Shown in pieces: positions 26,221 through 38,621 of a DNA stretch of 64,000 bases (positions are counted from its first letter, which is position 1; each line of letters starts with the position of its first letter). This DNA is from Aneurinibacillus tyrosinisolvens (lineage in GTDB: Bacteria; Bacillota; Bacilli; Aneurinibacillales; Aneurinibacillaceae). Both the position numbers and the translations under genes were made by a program. The notes under the pieces were generated by a model. It ran no database searches and was not told the DNA's origin. It saw only the letters and a program-made list of their open reading frames with translations. Location of the stretch: NCBI RefSeq assembly GCF_001015055.1, contig NZ_BBWZ01000002.1, forward strand, positions 62,001 through 126,000, in the 5' to 3' direction.

Positions 26221-26847
26221 ATGCAGCAAAAGAAGGCGATCCCCTCAATGGTAAAAGATCCGAAGCTCATTGAGAAGCGTCGTGAGCAAATCATTGAAGC
26301 GGCCGTTGAATTATTCGTATCCAAAGGATTTCATAAAACAACCACAAGGGAAATTTCCAGAGCTTCAGGGTTTAGTATTGGTACGCTTTACGAATATATT
26401 GAATCAAAGGAAGACGTTCTCTACCTTGTATGCGATGCCATTCACCAGGAGGTCGAGAAACGCCTGCAGCAGGTGCTTGTGGAAGGCGTAAGCGGTGCCG
26501 TTATGCTCCGCAGAGCCATCGAAGGTTTCTTGCGGGTAATGGACGAAATGCAGGACAGGGTTCTGCTTATTTACCAGGAGATTAAGTCGCTCCCGAAAGA
26601 GCCGATGCGCTACGTCTTGATGAAAGAGGAAGAAATCACCGACTTTTTTGAAGAAATCCTCCACCGTGGCAGAAAAGACGGTTCGCTCAATATCGACGAG
26701 CAGTCTGTGAAACTGATGGCCCATAACATTATGGTACTCGGCCAGATGTGGACGTTCCGCCGCTGGAGTTTGCGCAAGCATTACACGCTGGAGCAGTTTA
26801 TGGAGATTCAGACCTCATTAATTTTGCGCGAGTTAACATCTCATTGA
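26221..26847 (+). CDS. TetR-family regulator of the acyl-CoA genes
   Basis: This is a 208-residue repressor. The N-terminal helix-turn-helix covers about residues 16-62 and includes FVSKGFHKTTTREISRAS and the recognition helix with GTLYEYIESKEDVLY. The C-terminal part is a helical ligand-binding domain of the kind that senses acyl-CoA in FadR/YsiA-type regulators. The start is ATG 26221 behind AAGGAGAGGAG; an in-frame ATG at 26155 would span the operator. The gene is embedded between meaB and icmF, and two matching inverted repeats precede its own gene and the thiolase operon, so it most likely controls both. The ligand is unknown. Confidence 0.88.
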   Translation: MQQKKAIPSMVKDPKLIEKRREQIIEAAVELFVSKGFHKTTTREISRASGFSIGTLYEYIESKEDVLYLVCDAIHQEVEKRLQQVLVEGVSGAVMLRRAIEGFLRVMDEMQDRVLLIYQEIKSLPKEPMRYVLMKEEEITDFFEEILHRGRKDGSLNIDEQSVKLMAHNIMVLGQMWTFRRWSLRKHYTLEQFMEIQTSLILRELTSH

Positions 26848-26894
26848 TATAGAGAACTGACAAATAGTACAGGGATGAATAAGGAGGAACCAAA

Positions 26895-29800
26895 ATGGAA
26901 ACAACAGTTTACCGCCCGAAGCATAACGTTCGTTTTGTCACAGCTGCCAGCCTATTCGATGGGCATGATGCCTCGATTAACATCATGCGGCGAATTCTGC
27001 AGGCGTCCGGGGTAGAGGTCATTCACCTTGGGCATAACCGCTCGGTAGAAGAAGTTGTAAACGCCGCAATCCAGGAAGACGCGCAGGGAATTTCAATCAG
27101 CTCCTATCAGGGGGGCCACGTTGAATATTTTAAATACATTATCGACCTCTTAAAAGAAAAGAACGCCTCCCATATTAAAGTGTTCGGCGGCGGTGGCGGG
27201 GTTATTGTTCCTTCTGAAATCCGTGAACTGCACGAGTATGGGGTAGCGAAAATCTTCTCCCCGGATGACGGGCGGAAATTGGGCCTGCAGGGTATGATCA
27301 ACTGGATGATTGAGCAGACGGATTATCCGACACCAAAGGAAGTAGAGAAAGAAATTAATGAGTTGAAAAACCGTAATTGGAATGCGGTTTCCCGCCTCAT
27401 TACGCTGGCGGAAGAAAACGTAGAAAAACAAGACAAGGAAGCCGCAGCCACGCTTGAGAAAGTGCATTCCATGGTCAAAACTGTTCCTGTTCTCGGTATT
27501 ACCGGTACAGGCGGTGCGGGGAAAAGCTCACTTACCGACGAGCTTGTACGCCGTTACCTTGAGCAGTTCCCCGATAAGACCATTGCGATCTTATCGGTTG
27601 ACCCCTCGAAGCAGAAAACTGGCGGCGCGCTTCTCGGGGACAGAATCCGCATGAATTCCATTAACTCCCCCCGCGTATATATGCGCTCGCTGGCGACACG
27701 CAAATCCCATAGTGAGCTCAGCCAGGCGATTGGCGATGCGATTGGCATCGTAAAAGCGGCAGGCTACGATTTCATCATTGTTGAAACGTCCGGCATCGGC
27801 CAGGGCGATGCCAACATTACCGAAGTATGTAATGTGGCCATGTATGTTATGACCAGCGAGTTCGGGGCGCCTACCCAGCTTGAGAAAATCGACATGATTG
27901 ACTACGCGGACATTATCGCGATTAACAAATTTGAACGGCGCGGGTCTGAAGATGCGCTTCGCGACGTGAAGAAGCAATGGAGACGCAGCCGCAATCTGTT
28001 TGAGATGAAAGACGAAGAGGTCCCTGTATACGGAACGATCGCCAGCCAGTTTAACGACCCGGGCACGAACGTTTTGTTTGTAAACCTCATGAGAGTGATC
28101 GGGGAGAAAACGGGGGCACAGTTCCCGACAACACTCGATATTTCCAAGGAAACGCAATCGAAGAAAAAATACATTATCCCGTCCGATCGCATTCACTACC
28201 TTGCGGAAATTGTAAACACGGTCCATGACTACAAGAAGTTCACCGAAAAGCAGGTGGCCATTGCACGCAAACTGTTCCAGCTCAAAGGAACAAAAGAAGA
28301 ATTCGCAAAACAAACAGGGGAGCTGTCTGCTGAACTGCGACAGGAAATCGACAAGCTCATTACACACTATGAGGAGCAGTTGCACCCGGAAAGCAAGAAA
28401 ATCCTTGCGAACTGGCAGGCGATCAAAGAAGCCTATACGAAAGATGAGTTCGTAACGAAGGTAAGGGACAAGGAAATTGTGACAGAACTGTACACGACAT
28501 CACTGTCAGGAACGAGAATCCCGAAAGTTTCACTGCCTAAGTTTGAAGATTGGGGCGAAATTTTACGCTGGTCGATGAGCGAAAACCTGCCGGGCTATTT
28601 CCCTTATACAGCAGGTGTATTCCCGTTCAAGCGGGACGGAGAGGATCCAAAGCGCCAGTTTGCCGGGGAAGGAACGCCGGAACGGACGAACCGCCGCTTC
28701 CACTATTTATCGAAAGACGACAGCGCCAAGCGCCTGAGCACAGCGTTTGACAGTGTGACCCTGTACGGGGAGGACCCTGATCACCGTCCAGACATTTATG
28801 GAAAAATCGGAACGAGCGGGGTAAACGTATGTACGCTTGACGATATGAAGAAGCTGTATGCAGGCTTTGATCTCTGCCATCCGTCTACTTCAGTTTCGAT
28901 GACGATTAACGGACCGGCACCGATTATTCTCGCCATGTACATGAATACAGCCATCCAGCAGCAGCTCGATAAATTTACAAGCGATAAAGGCCGCGAGCCC
29001 ATCGAGCAGGAAGCGGGACAAATTAAAGAAGCTACACTGAAGAGCGTCCGCGGAACGGTGCAGGCTGACATTTTGAAGGAAGACCAGGGGCAGAATACCT
29101 GCATCTTCTCTACAGAGTTTGCGCTGAAGATGATGGGAGACATCCAGGAGTATTTCATTCACAACTATGTCCGGAACTATTATTCCGTCAGCATCTCCGG
29201 CTACCATATTGCAGAGGCGGGAGCGAACCCGATTTCCCAGCTTGCTTTCACGCTGGCAAACGGCTTTACGTATGTGGAATACTATTTAAGCCGCGGCATG
29301 AACATCGACGATTTTGCGCCGAACCTGTCGTTCTTCTTCAGCAACGGACTTGACCCTGAATATGCTGTACTTGGCCGTGTGGCCAGACGCATCTGGGCAG
29401 CGGCAATGAAAAATAAATACGGTGCGAATGAGCGCAGCCAGAAGCTGAAATACCATACCCAGACATCCGGACGCTCCTTGCATGCACAGGAAATGGATTT
29501 CAATGATATTCGTACGACCCTGCAGGCGTTGATGGCAATTTACGATAACTGTAATTCGCTCCATACGAACGCGTATGACGAAGCGATTACAACGCCGACA
29601 GAAAACTCCGTCCGCCGCGCCATGGCGATCCAGATGATTATTACAAAAGAGCTTGGACTGGCGAAAAACGAAAACTCTCTCCAGGGTTCTTTCATTATCG
29701 AAGAGCTGACGGACCTTGTAGAAGAGGCTGTGCTGGCGGAATTCCAGCGCATCAGCGACCGCGGGGGCGTGCTCGGTGCGATGGAAACGCAGTACCAGCG

Positions 29801-30149
29801 CAGCAAGATCCAGGAGGAGTCTCTCTATTATGAAACATTAAAGCACAACGGAGAGCTTCCGATTATCGGGGTAAATACGTTCATAAACCCGAATGCGGAT
29901 GAAGCCGATTATGAAATCGAGCTTGCCCGTGCGACGGAAGAGGAAAAGCTGCAGCAAATCCATAATCTGCGCGCATTCCAGGAGCAGCACAAGGATGAGG
30001 CGCCTGCCGCGCTGAAGCGTTTGAAAGAAGTGGCGCGCACGAACGGAAACATCTTCGCTGAATTGATGGAGGCGGTTAAAGTGGCGAGCCTCGGCCAGAT
30101 TACGGGTGCTCTTTATGAAGTGGGCGGACAGTACCGCCGTAATATGTAG
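26895..30149 (+). CDS. icmF: Fused isobutyryl-CoA mutase IcmF
   Basis: This adenosylcobalamin-dependent mutase interconverts isobutyryl-CoA and n-butyryl-CoA. Its 1084 residues hold three parts in the IcmF order. An N-terminal B12-binding domain (about 1-140) has the His ligand in DGHDAS and a GGGGG loop. A MeaB-like G-protein domain (about 195-410) has [25 protein letters not shown] and NKFERRG. A mutase barrel follows to the end, with [14 protein letters not shown] and [13 protein letters not shown]. An AAGGAGGAACC site precedes the start 47 bases after the TetR gene, so the two form one unit. It allows valine-derived isobutyryl-CoA to enter the beta-oxidation genes next door. Confidence 0.95.
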   Translation: METTVYRPKHNVRFVTAASLFDGHDASINIMRRILQASGVEVIHLGHNRSVEEVVNAAIQEDAQGISISSYQGGHVEYFKYIIDLLKEKNASHIKVFGGGGGVIVPSEIRELHEYGVAKIFSPDDGRKLGLQGMINWMIEQTDYPTPKEVEKEINELKNRNWNAVSRLITLAEENVEKQDKEAAATLEKVHSMVKTVPVLGITGTGGAGKSSLTDELVRRYLEQFPDKTIAILSVDPSKQKTGGALLGDRIRMNSINSPRVYMRSLATRKSHSELSQAIGDAIGIVKAAGYDFIIVETSGIGQGDANITEVCNVAMYVMTSEFGAPTQLEKIDMIDYADIIAINKFERRGSEDALRDVKKQWRRSRNLFEMKDEEVPVYGTIASQFNDPGTNVLFVNLMRVIGEKTGAQFPTTLDISKETQSKKKYIIPSDRIHYLAEIVNTVHDYKKFTEKQVAIARKLFQLKGTKEEFAKQTGELSAELRQEIDKLITHYEEQLHPESKKILANWQAIKEAYTKDEFVTKVRDKEIVTELYTTSLSGTRIPKVSLPKFEDWGEILRWSMSENLPGYFPYTAGVFPFKRDGEDPKRQFAGEGTPERTNRRFHYLSKDDSAKRLSTAFDSVTLYGEDPDHRPDIYGKIGTSGVNVCTLDDMKKLYAGFDLCHPSTSVSMTINGPAPIILAMYMNTAIQQQLDKFTSDKGREPIEQEAGQIKEATLKSVRGTVQADILKEDQGQNTCIFSTEFALKMMGDIQEYFIHNYVRNYYSVSISGYHIAEAGANPISQLAFTLANGFTYVEYYLSRGMNIDDFAPNLSFFFSNGLDPEYAVLGRVARRIWAAAMKNKYGANERSQKLKYHTQTSGRSLHAQEMDFNDIRTTLQALMAIYDNCNSLHTNAYDEAITTPTENSVRRAMAIQMIITKELGLAKNENSLQGSFIIEELTDLVEEAVLAEFQRISDRGGVLGAMETQYQRSKIQEESLYYETLKHNGELPIIGVNTFINPNADEADYEIELARATEEEKLQQIHNLRAFQEQHKDEAPAALKRLKEVARTNGNIFAELMEAVKVASLGQITGALYEVGGQYRRNM

Positions 30150-30152
30150 CAG

Positions 30153-30191
30153 CATAAAGCAAGGGTGAGGAAATATCGCCCTTGCTTTATG
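30153..30191 (+). terminator. Hairpin after icmF
   Basis: A 13-bp perfect stem, CATAAAGCAAGGG with CCCTTGCTTTATG, lies three bases after the stop. No T tract follows, so it may be a terminator of limited strength or an mRNA-stabilising hairpin. Confidence 0.65.
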
Positions 30192-30305
30192 TGTACTATT
30201 TTGTATAAAATAAGAAATACTGGCTACTAGAGATTTTTATCTGAGTATGAAAAAGAAAGCATGGCTTTCTTTTATGATGAATATTTGAGAAGGGAAGTGC
30301 CGAGG

Positions 30306-30833
30306 TTGAGCAATGTATTAAACCTGGAACAGGAAAAAATATCAGAAATGGCAATGGTTGATCTGGCTTACCATTTGCTGGCCCAATCGAAAAAACCTGT
30401 CCATTACCGTGATTTATTTAATGAAGTTGCCGAACTCAAGCATATTACAGAAGAGGGCGCAATGGATCTAATTGCCCAGGTGTACACAGAAATCAATCTG
30501 GATGGGCGATTCATCTGCCTCGGTGACAACCTCTGGGGCTTAAAGCGCTGGTACCTTGTCGAAACACAGGAAGAATCAGCGGAAGGAAGCCTGCGTGGCA
30601 AGTTTGTGCTCGACGACGATGATGACTTCGACGATGATGAAGACCTTGAAGAAGGATACGGCCTGGACGATGACGAGCCGGTTAATAATTTGGATGACGA
30701 CGACGATAATGATGCAGACGATGATGATGAAGAACTCGATGGTTTTGACGATGAAGCGGAAGAGGAATTAGAAGATGAAGATTTGGATGACGAATCTGAA
30801 TCGGAAAATGATGAAGATCTTGACAGGAAATAA
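30306..30833 (+). CDS. rpoE: RNA polymerase delta subunit
   Basis: The delta subunit binds RNA polymerase and speeds recycling in Firmicutes. The N-terminal HARE-HTH fold (about residues 8-90, with EMAMVDLAYHLL and INLDGRFICLGDNLWGL) is followed by a long, almost wholly Asp/Glu tail of about 75 residues, the hallmark of the protein. The TTG at 30306 is favoured as start: AAGGGAA lies nine bases before it and the product then begins MSNVLNLEQE. The ATG at 30261 and GTG 30297 are in frame but have poorer sites. The pyrG promoter lies across the 3' end of this gene. Confidence 0.9.
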   Translation: MSNVLNLEQEKISEMAMVDLAYHLLAQSKKPVHYRDLFNEVAELKHITEEGAMDLIAQVYTEINLDGRFICLGDNLWGLKRWYLVETQEESAEGSLRGKFVLDDDDDFDDDEDLEEGYGLDDDEPVNNLDDDDDNDADDDDEELDGFDDEAEEELEDEDLDDESESENDEDLDRK

Positions 30834-30945
30834 CCGTAACGATAAAATACTTTTTGGGCTTTAAAAGTTAACGAATTGTTTTAGTTATCGAAAACAAAAG
30901 TGCCCCTCCGAGAACTCGGTTGGGGAGTGCTTTTGTTTTTTTTAT
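30820..30945 (+). promoter_or_regulatory. pyrG promoter and CTP-responsive attenuator leader
   Basis: TTGACA (30820-30825), 17 bases, then TAAAAT (30843-30848) form a near-consensus promoter. Seven bases later the initially transcribed sequence reads GGGC. About 35 bases downstream a long hairpin (30891-30942) with a C-rich 5' arm (GTGCCCCTCC) and a TTTTTTTT tail forms a terminator. This is the layout of the B. subtilis pyrG leader, where low CTP causes stuttering at GGGC; the added Gs pair with the C-rich arm and block termination. Sequence elements are seen; the mechanism is inferred from B. subtilis. Confidence 0.82.
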
Positions 30946-30961
30946 TTTCCGGGTCTTATAG

Positions 30962-32617
<1,656 letters not shown>

Positions 32618-32625
32618 TATAAAGC

Positions 32626-32666
32626 AAAAGTGCAGGGTAGAAACAAACCGCCCCTGCACTTTTTTC
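32626..32666 (+). terminator. Terminator of pyrG
   Basis: AAAAGTGCAGGG pairs with CCCCTGCACTTTT and is followed by a T run ending in TTTTTTC. Confidence 0.85.
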
Positions 32667-32707
32667 TTGCTTGTATAAAAATCTCCCTTTCTTCGCAGAA
32701 TATTCTA

Positions 32708-32734
32708 GCAGGAATTCCCCGCTCTTCATCGAAC
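32708..32734 (+). promoter_or_regulatory. Probable SigH promoter of spo0F
   Basis: GCAGGAATT, an 11-base spacer, then ATCGAAC match the SigH pattern (RnAGGAwWW, 11-12 bases, RnnGAAT) with one mismatch at the last base. B. subtilis spo0F is known to use SigH. The distance to the start codon is about 83 bases. Confidence 0.6.
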
Positions 32735-32816
32735 TTTACCTTATATTACGATTGATAAAAAATGGAACCACATAACTGCGTTGCGTTCGGACAAAAAGGG
32801 TAAAGGGGATACAAGT

Positions 32817-33182
32817 ATGGAGAATAAAAAGGTTTTGATTGTGGATGATCAGTATGGGATTCGTGTTCTGTTATTCGAAGTATTTGGTAAGGAGGGGTAC
32901 CAGACATTTCAGGCGGCTAATGGAAAGCAGGCGCTGGAGATTGTCGTGAACGAATCACCGGACCTTGTTATTCTGGATATGAAGATTCCAGGGATGGATG
33001 GCCTTGAAATTCTCAAAGAAATTAAGAAGATAGACGCAAGCATGAAGGTCATTATGATGACGGCTTACGGAGAGCTGGATATGATTAAGGAAGCAACCGA
33101 ATTGGGAGCGCTTACCCATTTCACAAAGCCGTTTGATATTGATGAACTTCGAATGGCGGTCAACAAGCAACTCGCAAGCTAA
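32817..33182 (+). CDS. spo0F: Sporulation phosphorelay response regulator Spo0F
   Basis: Spo0F is a single-domain receiver that takes phosphate from sporulation kinases and hands it to Spo0B on the way to Spo0A. The 121-residue protein has the acidic pocket in [10 protein letters not shown], the phosphoacceptor Asp in [11 protein letters not shown] near residue 54, MTAYGE with the conserved Thr, and the invariant Lys in HFTKPFD near residue 104. There is no output domain, which separates it from other response regulators. AAAGGGG lies before ATG 32817. Its place between pyrG and fba is the standard one. Confidence 0.95.
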   Translation: MENKKVLIVDDQYGIRVLLFEVFGKEGYQTFQAANGKQALEIVVNESPDLVILDMKIPGMDGLEILKEIKKIDASMKVIMMTAYGELDMIKEATELGALTHFTKPFDIDELRMAVNKQLAS

Positions 33183-33246
33183 TCTCACATTGTGGTATAA
33201 TGGATAATGTTTGAGATTACGGACGAGCACAAGGAGGATCCTACAT

Positions 33247-34110
33247 ATGCCATTAGTTTCGATGACAGAGATGTTAAATAAGGCGGTAGAGGGCAAATAC
33301 GCTGTCGGCCAGTTCAACCTGAACAACCTGGAGTTTACCCAGGCCATTCTTCAGGCAGCGGAAGAGGAGAAATCTCCTGTTATCTTAGGAGTAAGTGAAG
33401 GCGCTGCTCGTTACATGGGCGGGTTTAAATTAGTTGTAGCCATGGTGAAAGCACTCATGGAAGAGTATAAAGTTACCGTGCCTGTTGCCATCCACCTTGA
33501 TCACGGTTCATCTTTTGAGAAGTGTGTGGAAGCCATTCAGGCCGGCTTTACTTCCGTTATGATTGACGGATCCCACTACCCGCTGGAACAGAACATCGCG
33601 CTCACCAAGAAGGTTGTTGAGGTGGCTCATGCGCTTGGTATATCTGTAGAAGCGGAATTGGGCCGTATCGGCGGACAGGAAGACGATCTTGTGGTTGCCG
33701 ATGCGGACGCAATGTATGCCATTCCGGCGGAGTGCGATCAGCTTGTGCGTGAGACAGGGGTAGACTGCTTCGCTCCGGCGCTCGGATCGGTTCACGGTCC
33801 ATACAAGGGAGAGCCGAACCTTGGCTTTGACCGCATGGAAGAAGTAATGAAACTGACAGGTGTGCCGCTTGTGCTCCACGGCGGAACCGGCATTCCAACA
33901 CACGACATTAAGCGGGCGATTTCACTGGGAACAGCTAAGATTAATGTGAACACGGAAAGCCAAATTACTTCTGCCGCAACCGTTCGCAGGGTACTGGAAG
34001 AGAAGCCGAATGAATACGATCCTCGAAAATACCTCGGCCCGGCCCGTGATACCATTAAGGAAACCGTAAAAGGCAAAATCCGTGAGTTCGGAAGCAACAA
34101 TCGGGCATAA
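33247..34110 (+). CDS. fbaA: Class II fructose-1,6-bisphosphate aldolase
   Basis: This zinc-dependent aldolase of glycolysis and gluconeogenesis is 287 residues long. The catalytic Asp and Zn His are in HLDHGSSFE near residue 85. GSHYPLEQN, the Glu-rich [19 protein letters not shown] with a Zn His, and the phosphate-binding HGGTGIP also match the family. AAGGAGGATCC precedes ATG 33247. It begins the fba-tal pair, continued towards murZ and glpX, the B. subtilis order. Confidence 0.95.
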   Translation: MPLVSMTEMLNKAVEGKYAVGQFNLNNLEFTQAILQAAEEEKSPVILGVSEGAARYMGGFKLVVAMVKALMEEYKVTVPVAIHLDHGSSFEKCVEAIQAGFTSVMIDGSHYPLEQNIALTKKVVEVAHALGISVEAELGRIGGQEDDLVVADADAMYAIPAECDQLVRETGVDCFAPALGSVHGPYKGEPNLGFDRMEEVMKLTGVPLVLHGGTGIPTHDIKRAISLGTAKINVNTESQITSAATVRRVLEEKPNEYDPRKYLGPARDTIKETVKGKIREFGSNNRA

Positions 34111-34142
34111 TAGTAATAATCACGCAATAGAAGGAGTGGACT

Positions 34143-34790
34143 ATGAAATTCTTTATTGATACAGCGAATGTAGAGGAAATCCGCGCGGTTAACGAGTGGG
34201 GCGTACTTGCTGGTGTAACAACCAACCCTTCTCTTGTCGCAAAGGAAGGCCGCGACTTCGTAGAAACCTTAAAAGAGATTATCGATATTGTTGACGGTCC
34301 CATCAGTGCAGAGGTCATCAGTCTGGAAGCGGAAGGCATGATTGAAGAAGGGGAAAGGCTGGCTTCTCTCTCTAAAAACATTGTCATTAAACTTCCGATG
34401 ACGGTTGAAGGTTTAAAAGCCGTAAAATACTTTGCAAAAAAGAAAATCAAGACGAATGTAACGCTCGTATTCTCCGCTACACAGGCATTGCTTGCCGCTC
34501 GTGCTGGAGCTACGTACGTATCCCCTTTCCTTGGCCGTCTTGATGATATTGCACAAAACGGACTGGACCTTATCTCGGACATCGTAGAAATTTTCAATAT
34601 GCATAACATCGACACGGAAATCATTTGTGCAAGTGTACGCCATCCGCTGCATGTAGTGGATTGCGCAAGAATGGGCGCAGACATCGCAACCATTCCGCAT
34701 AAGATTTTCGAACAGATGGTGAAGCATCCGCTAACGGACAGCGGGATTGAACGTTTCCTCGCGGATTGGGAGAAAGCACAACAAAAATAA
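34143..34790 (+). CDS. tal: Transaldolase-like (TalC/fructose-6-phosphate aldolase family)
   Basis: This 215-residue class I aldolase barrel corresponds to YwjH of B. subtilis. It starts [14 protein letters not shown] and has [14 protein letters not shown], the Schiff-base Lys in [12 protein letters not shown] near residue 84, and [16 protein letters not shown]. Short transaldolases of this type act in the pentose phosphate pathway; some members are fructose-6-phosphate aldolases, and the sequence alone does not decide. GAAGGAGTGG lies ahead of the ATG, 32 bases after fba. The terminator that follows appears to be interrupted by an inserted element. Confidence 0.93.
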   Translation: MKFFIDTANVEEIRAVNEWGVLAGVTTNPSLVAKEGRDFVETLKEIIDIVDGPISAEVISLEAEGMIEEGERLASLSKNIVIKLPMTVEGLKAVKYFAKKKIKTNVTLVFSATQALLAARAGATYVSPFLGRLDDIAQNGLDLISDIVEIFNMHNIDTEIICASVRHPLHVVDCARMGADIATIPHKIFEQMVKHPLTDSGIERFLADWEKAQQK

Positions 34791-34800
34791 TAGGTTGAAG

Positions 34801-34931
34801 AAGCACCTTTTCATTTTTTCGTAGATAAGAAAGTATAACTTTCTTATCTACATAAGGGCAACTAAGGCAATCGTCGGCGCCTATGGCTTGGCGCTAGCCA
34901 AGTTTTCTTTATGTTGAAAGGGTGCTTTTTC
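34801..34931 (+). other. Structured element lying inside the tal terminator
   Basis: The outer arms AAGCACCTTTTCA (34801-34813) and TGAAAGGGTGCTT (34914-34926) pair over 13 bases with one G-T pair and lead into TTTTTCCC, as in an intrinsic terminator. In what would be its loop sit about 100 bases with two strong hairpins: GTAGATAAGAAAGT/ACTTTCTTATCTAC (34821-34851) and GCTTGGC-GCTA-GCCAAGT (34886-34903), the second followed by TTTTC. It could be a small mobile palindromic element of IS200/IS605 type that landed in the loop, or a three-helix noncoding RNA. I could not identify it further. Confidence 0.5.
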
Positions 34932-34955
34932 CCATTGAGTAAGGAGCACCGATCT

Positions 34956-36221
34956 GTGGAAAAGCTTTTTATAAAAGGTGGACAGAAGCTGCAGGGCAGA
35001 ATTCAGATTAACGGGGCCAAAAACAGTGCGGTAGCCCTGATTCCCGCTGCAATTCTGGCCGCGTCTGAAGTCATTCTGGACAACTTGCCTGACATCAGTG
35101 ACGTTCGTGTCTATGGGGAAATTTTGGAGGAGCTTGGCGCAAAGGTCGCGCTTGACGGCGAGACGATGCGTATTGATTCGACAGAGATGCGCCTGAGACC
35201 GATGCCGAACGGAAAAGTGAAACAGCTTCGAGCTTCTTATTATTTAATGGGGGCGATGCTCGGGCGGTTCGGCAAAGCGATTATTGGCATGCCCGGAGGC
35301 TGTAACTTAGGACCGCGTCCCATTGATCAGCATATCAAAGGATTTGAAGCGCTCGGGGCTGTGCTCACACACGAACAGGGCGCCCTTCATATTCAGGCGG
35401 ACAAACTGGTCGGAACGAAAATTTATCTCGATGTCGTAAGTGTAGGAGCTACGATTAACATTATGCTTGCGGCCTGCCGTGCCCAGGGGACGACCGTCAT
35501 TGAGAATGCAGCAAAAGAACCTGAGATCATTGATGTGGCTACGCTTTTAAATGCGATGGGTGCCAGCATTAAAGGAGCGGGAACAGATGTTATTCGCATC
35601 AAGGGTGTGGACAGCTTTCACAGCTGCCGCCATTCCATTATTCCCGATCGCATCGAAGCGGGTACATACATGATTGCTGCGGCGGCAACCGGCGGCGATG
35701 TTACGATTGATAATATTATTCCCCGGCACCTCGAATCTCTTACAGCAAAATTGCGCGAAATGAATGTGGAGATAGAAGAAGAGGATGATGCCCTCCGGGT
35801 AAAGGGGCAGAACGGGTACCGGGCGATTGATATTAAAACGTTGCCATATCCCGGATTCCCTACGGATTTACAACAGCCGATGACAGCACTGTTAACGGCC
35901 GCCGAAGGGACAAGCATCGTTACCGACAACATTTACCATGCCAGATTCAAGCACGTTGACCATCTCATCAACATGGGAGCGAAAGTCAAGGTGGAAGGAA
36001 GATCCGCTGTGATTGAAGGAAGAACCCCGCTTTATGGTGTGCGCGTAACGGCGACGGATTTGCGTGCCGGAGCGGCGCTTGTTATTGCAGGATTAATGGG
36101 GGATGGCGTAACCGAAATCTCAGGGGTTTCTCACATTGACCGCGGCTACTCCAGGCTGGAGGAGAAGCTGATAAGCCTGGGGGCACAGATGTGGAGAGAA
36201 CGCAAGATAGAAAGTGCATAG
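34956..36221 (+). CDS. murZ: UDP-N-acetylglucosamine 1-carboxyvinyltransferase, MurZ paralogue
   Basis: This enzyme starts peptidoglycan precursor synthesis by transferring enolpyruvate to UDP-GlcNAc and is the target of fosfomycin. From GTG 34956, nine bases after AAGGAG, it has 421 residues. The NGAKNSAVA loop is near residue 18, and the reactive Cys is in [14 protein letters not shown] near residue 115. Its position after fba-tal and before glpX-rho is that of B. subtilis murZ (murAB), the second of two MurA paralogues. Upstream in-frame starts fall inside the preceding structured region. Confidence 0.93.
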   Translation: MEKLFIKGGQKLQGRIQINGAKNSAVALIPAAILAASEVILDNLPDISDVRVYGEILEELGAKVALDGETMRIDSTEMRLRPMPNGKVKQLRASYYLMGAMLGRFGKAIIGMPGGCNLGPRPIDQHIKGFEALGAVLTHEQGALHIQADKLVGTKIYLDVVSVGATINIMLAACRAQGTTVIENAAKEPEIIDVATLLNAMGASIKGAGTDVIRIKGVDSFHSCRHSIIPDRIEAGTYMIAAAATGGDVTIDNIIPRHLESLTAKLREMNVEIEEEDDALRVKGQNGYRAIDIKTLPYPGFPTDLQQPMTALLTAAEGTSIVTDNIYHARFKHVDHLINMGAKVKVEGRSAVIEGRTPLYGVRVTATDLRAGAALVIAGLMGDGVTEISGVSHIDRGYSRLEEKLISLGAQMWRERKIESA

Positions 36222-36242
36222 AAAGAACGGGGGAAACAGACA

Positions 36243-37211
36243 ATGGAGCGCAGTTTAACAATGGAATTAGTACGGGTTACAGAAGCAGCGGCACTCGCTT
36301 CCGCACGCTGGATGGGCCGCGGCAAGAAGGAAGAGGCGGACGATGCGGCCACGACAGCGATGAGAGCCGTTTTTGATACCGTGCCGATGGAAGGCATTGT
36401 CGTTATCGGAGAAGGAGAGATGGATGAAGCGCCGATGCTTTATATCGGGGAAAAGCTTGGCCAGGGAAACGGGCCGCAGGTCGATGTGGCGGTGGACCCG
36501 CTTGAAGGCACAAACATCGTGGCCAAGGGAACATGGAATGCGCTGACCGTGCTTGCTGTAGCCGACCGGGGCAACCTGCTTCACGCGCCGGATATGTACA
36601 TGGATAAACTGGCAGTCGGGCCGAAAGCGGCCGGAAAGGTTGACATCAACGCGCCGGTCATTGATAATCTAAAAGCAGTCGCCCAGGCGAACGGCAAAGA
36701 CATCAGCGACCTCGTTGCCTGTGTCATGGACCGGGAACGCCATGAGAAGCTTATCCATGAAATCCGCGAAGCCGGAGCCCGCATTAAGCTCATTTCAGAC
36801 GGAGATGTAGCAGGCGCAATCAACACGGCGTTTGAGCATACAGGGGTCGACATCCTATTCGGCATTGGAGGCGCGCCGGAAGGGGTCATCGCTGCGGTTG
36901 CTTTGAAGTGTCTTGGAGGGGATTTCCAGGGACGGCTTGTTCCACAAACACAGGAAGAGCTGGACAGATGCAAACAGATGGGGATTATTGACCCTAGCCA
37001 GGTACTCCGCATGAATGACCTGGTAAAAGGGGATGATTGTATTTTCGCTGCCACAGGGGTTACAGACGGAGAGCTTCTCCAGGGAGTTCGATTCACCGGT
37101 ACGAGAGCCACGACGCAATCGCTTGTTATGCGCGCGAAATCAGGAACCGTTCGTTTTATCGAAGGGCAGCACCGTCTTGAGAGAAAACCGGAGTTTGTCG
37201 TAAAAGACTAG
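36243..37211 (+). CDS. glpX: Class II fructose-1,6-bisphosphatase
   Basis: This gluconeogenic phosphatase of the GlpX type (YwjI in B. subtilis) is 322 residues long. Metal and substrate signatures include [10 protein letters not shown] near residue 57, [13 protein letters not shown] near 83 and the GIGGAPEGV loop near 205. The start ATG follows a GGGGG stretch ten bases upstream and lies 21 bases after murZ, so both are co-transcribed. With fba and tal nearby, the block links gluconeogenesis and the pentose phosphate pathway to wall synthesis genes by proximity only. Confidence 0.94.
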   Translation: MERSLTMELVRVTEAAALASARWMGRGKKEEADDAATTAMRAVFDTVPMEGIVVIGEGEMDEAPMLYIGEKLGQGNGPQVDVAVDPLEGTNIVAKGTWNALTVLAVADRGNLLHAPDMYMDKLAVGPKAAGKVDINAPVIDNLKAVAQANGKDISDLVACVMDRERHEKLIHEIREAGARIKLISDGDVAGAINTAFEHTGVDILFGIGGAPEGVIAAVALKCLGGDFQGRLVPQTQEELDRCKQMGIIDPSQVLRMNDLVKGDDCIFAATGVTDGELLQGVRFTGTRATTQSLVMRAKSGTVRFIEGQHRLERKPEFVVKD

Positions 37212-37286
37212 GCTAATAGATTTGCAAGCTGGATATAATGGGATTAACAATAGATTATTAAGAAAAGTGTGGTGTTTTTTCACTAT

Positions 37287-38561
37287 ATGGAAATGAATTT
37301 AGCTCAACTTGAGGACAAAAAGTTGACGGAGTTATACAAACTTGCCAAAGAGTTTCAGATTCCTTACTACGGTACATTTAAGAAAAGAGAACTGATTTTT
37401 GCGATTCTGCAGGCACAGGCGGAAAAGCAGGGGAACATGTTTATGGAAGGCGTTCTGGAAACCCATTCGGACGGATTCGGTTTCCTCCGCCCTATCAATT
37501 ATCTGCCGAGCGCGGAAGACATTTATATTTCCGCTTCACAAATTCGCAGATTCGATTTGAGAACAGGGGACAAAGTTTCCGGAAAGGTACGGCCGCCGAA
37601 AGAAAACGAGCGATATTTTGGCTTGCTCCACGTGGACGCCGTGAACGGCGAACCGCCTGAAACCTCTTCGGAACGGCTGCACTTCCCGGCGCTTACACCT
37701 CTTTACCCTCAGGAAAAAATCGTGCTTGAAACCTCACCTACCAGGATTCCTTCCCGCATTATTGATTTGATATCACCTGTCGGACTTGGCCAGCGCGGTT
37801 TGATTGTAGCCCCTCCTAAAGCAGGTAAAACGATGCTGCTCAAGGAAATTGCCAATAGCATTGCTACCAATCATCCTCAAATTGAACTCATTGTTCTTTT
37901 AATTGATGAGCGTCCGGAAGAAGTAACGGACATGCAGCGATCTGTCAAAGGGGAAGTGGTGAGTTCAACATTCGATGAACTGCCTGAAAACCATATTAAA
38001 GTAGCAGAGCTCGTGCTGGAGCGGGCCATGCGCCTTGTTGAGCACAAAAAAGACGTTGTCATTTTGCTGGATAGTATCACAAGATTGGCCCGTGCCTATA
38101 ACGTTACGGTACCGGCGAGTGGCCGCACTCTCTCAGGCGGTATCGATCCTGCGGCTTTCCACCGGCCGAAGCGGTTCTTTGGAGCCGCGCGAAATGTGGA
38201 AGAAGGCGGCAGCTTAACAATTCTGGCCACGGCTCTTATCGAAACCGGATCGCGTATGGATGACGTCATTTATGAAGAATTCAAAGGAACGGGAAATATG
38301 GAGCTTCACCTTGACCGCAAGCTGGCGGAACGCCGCGTCTACCCGGCCATTGATATTCGCCGCTCCGGAACACGCCGGGAAGAACTCCTCTTCGGAAAAG
38401 AAGAACTGGATAAAATTTGGGCGCTCCGCAAGTCCATCCATGACAACAATGAATTTACGGAAGCATTCATCAAACGCCTCGCCGATACGAAGACAAATCA
38501 GGATTTCCTTGATGCTATTGTGATTGATAATGTGAAAAAAGGTGCCGTAAAAGTAAGATAA
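37287..38561 (+). CDS. rho: Transcription termination factor Rho
   Basis: Rho is a hexameric RNA helicase that ends transcription. It is about 424 residues long from ATG 37287; ATG 37293 or GTG 37269 are alternatives, and none has a clear ribosome binding site, so the start is uncertain by a few codons. The N-terminal helical RNA-binding region ([11 protein letters not shown]) leads to the cold-shock-like domain with [15 protein letters not shown] and ISASQIRRF. The ATPase core shows Walker [11 protein letters not shown] near residue 176 and Walker B with LLIDERPEE near 208. In B. subtilis rpmE follows rho directly; here other genes intervene. Confidence 0.94.
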   Translation: MEMNLAQLEDKKLTELYKLAKEFQIPYYGTFKKRELIFAILQAQAEKQGNMFMEGVLETHSDGFGFLRPINYLPSAEDIYISASQIRRFDLRTGDKVSGKVRPPKENERYFGLLHVDAVNGEPPETSSERLHFPALTPLYPQEKIVLETSPTRIPSRIIDLISPVGLGQRGLIVAPPKAGKTMLLKEIANSIATNHPQIELIVLLIDERPEEVTDMQRSVKGEVVSSTFDELPENHIKVAELVLERAMRLVEHKKDVVILLDSITRLARAYNVTVPASGRTLSGGIDPAAFHRPKRFFGAARNVEEGGSLTILATALIETGSRMDDVIYEEFKGTGNMELHLDRKLAERRVYPAIDIRRSGTRREELLFGKEELDKIWALRKSIHDNNEFTEAFIKRLADTKTNQDFLDAIVIDNVKKGAVKVR

Positions 38562-38621
38562 TTCTACTAAACAAGCCCTCCCGGACATATAGATGATAGA
38601 GGAATTAAAGGGGGGGCAACA

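Noticed and set aside
27591-28385. A 264-codon antisense frame in icmF
   Set aside because: It is a shadow of a conserved coding sequence with no initiation signal and no recognisable motif.
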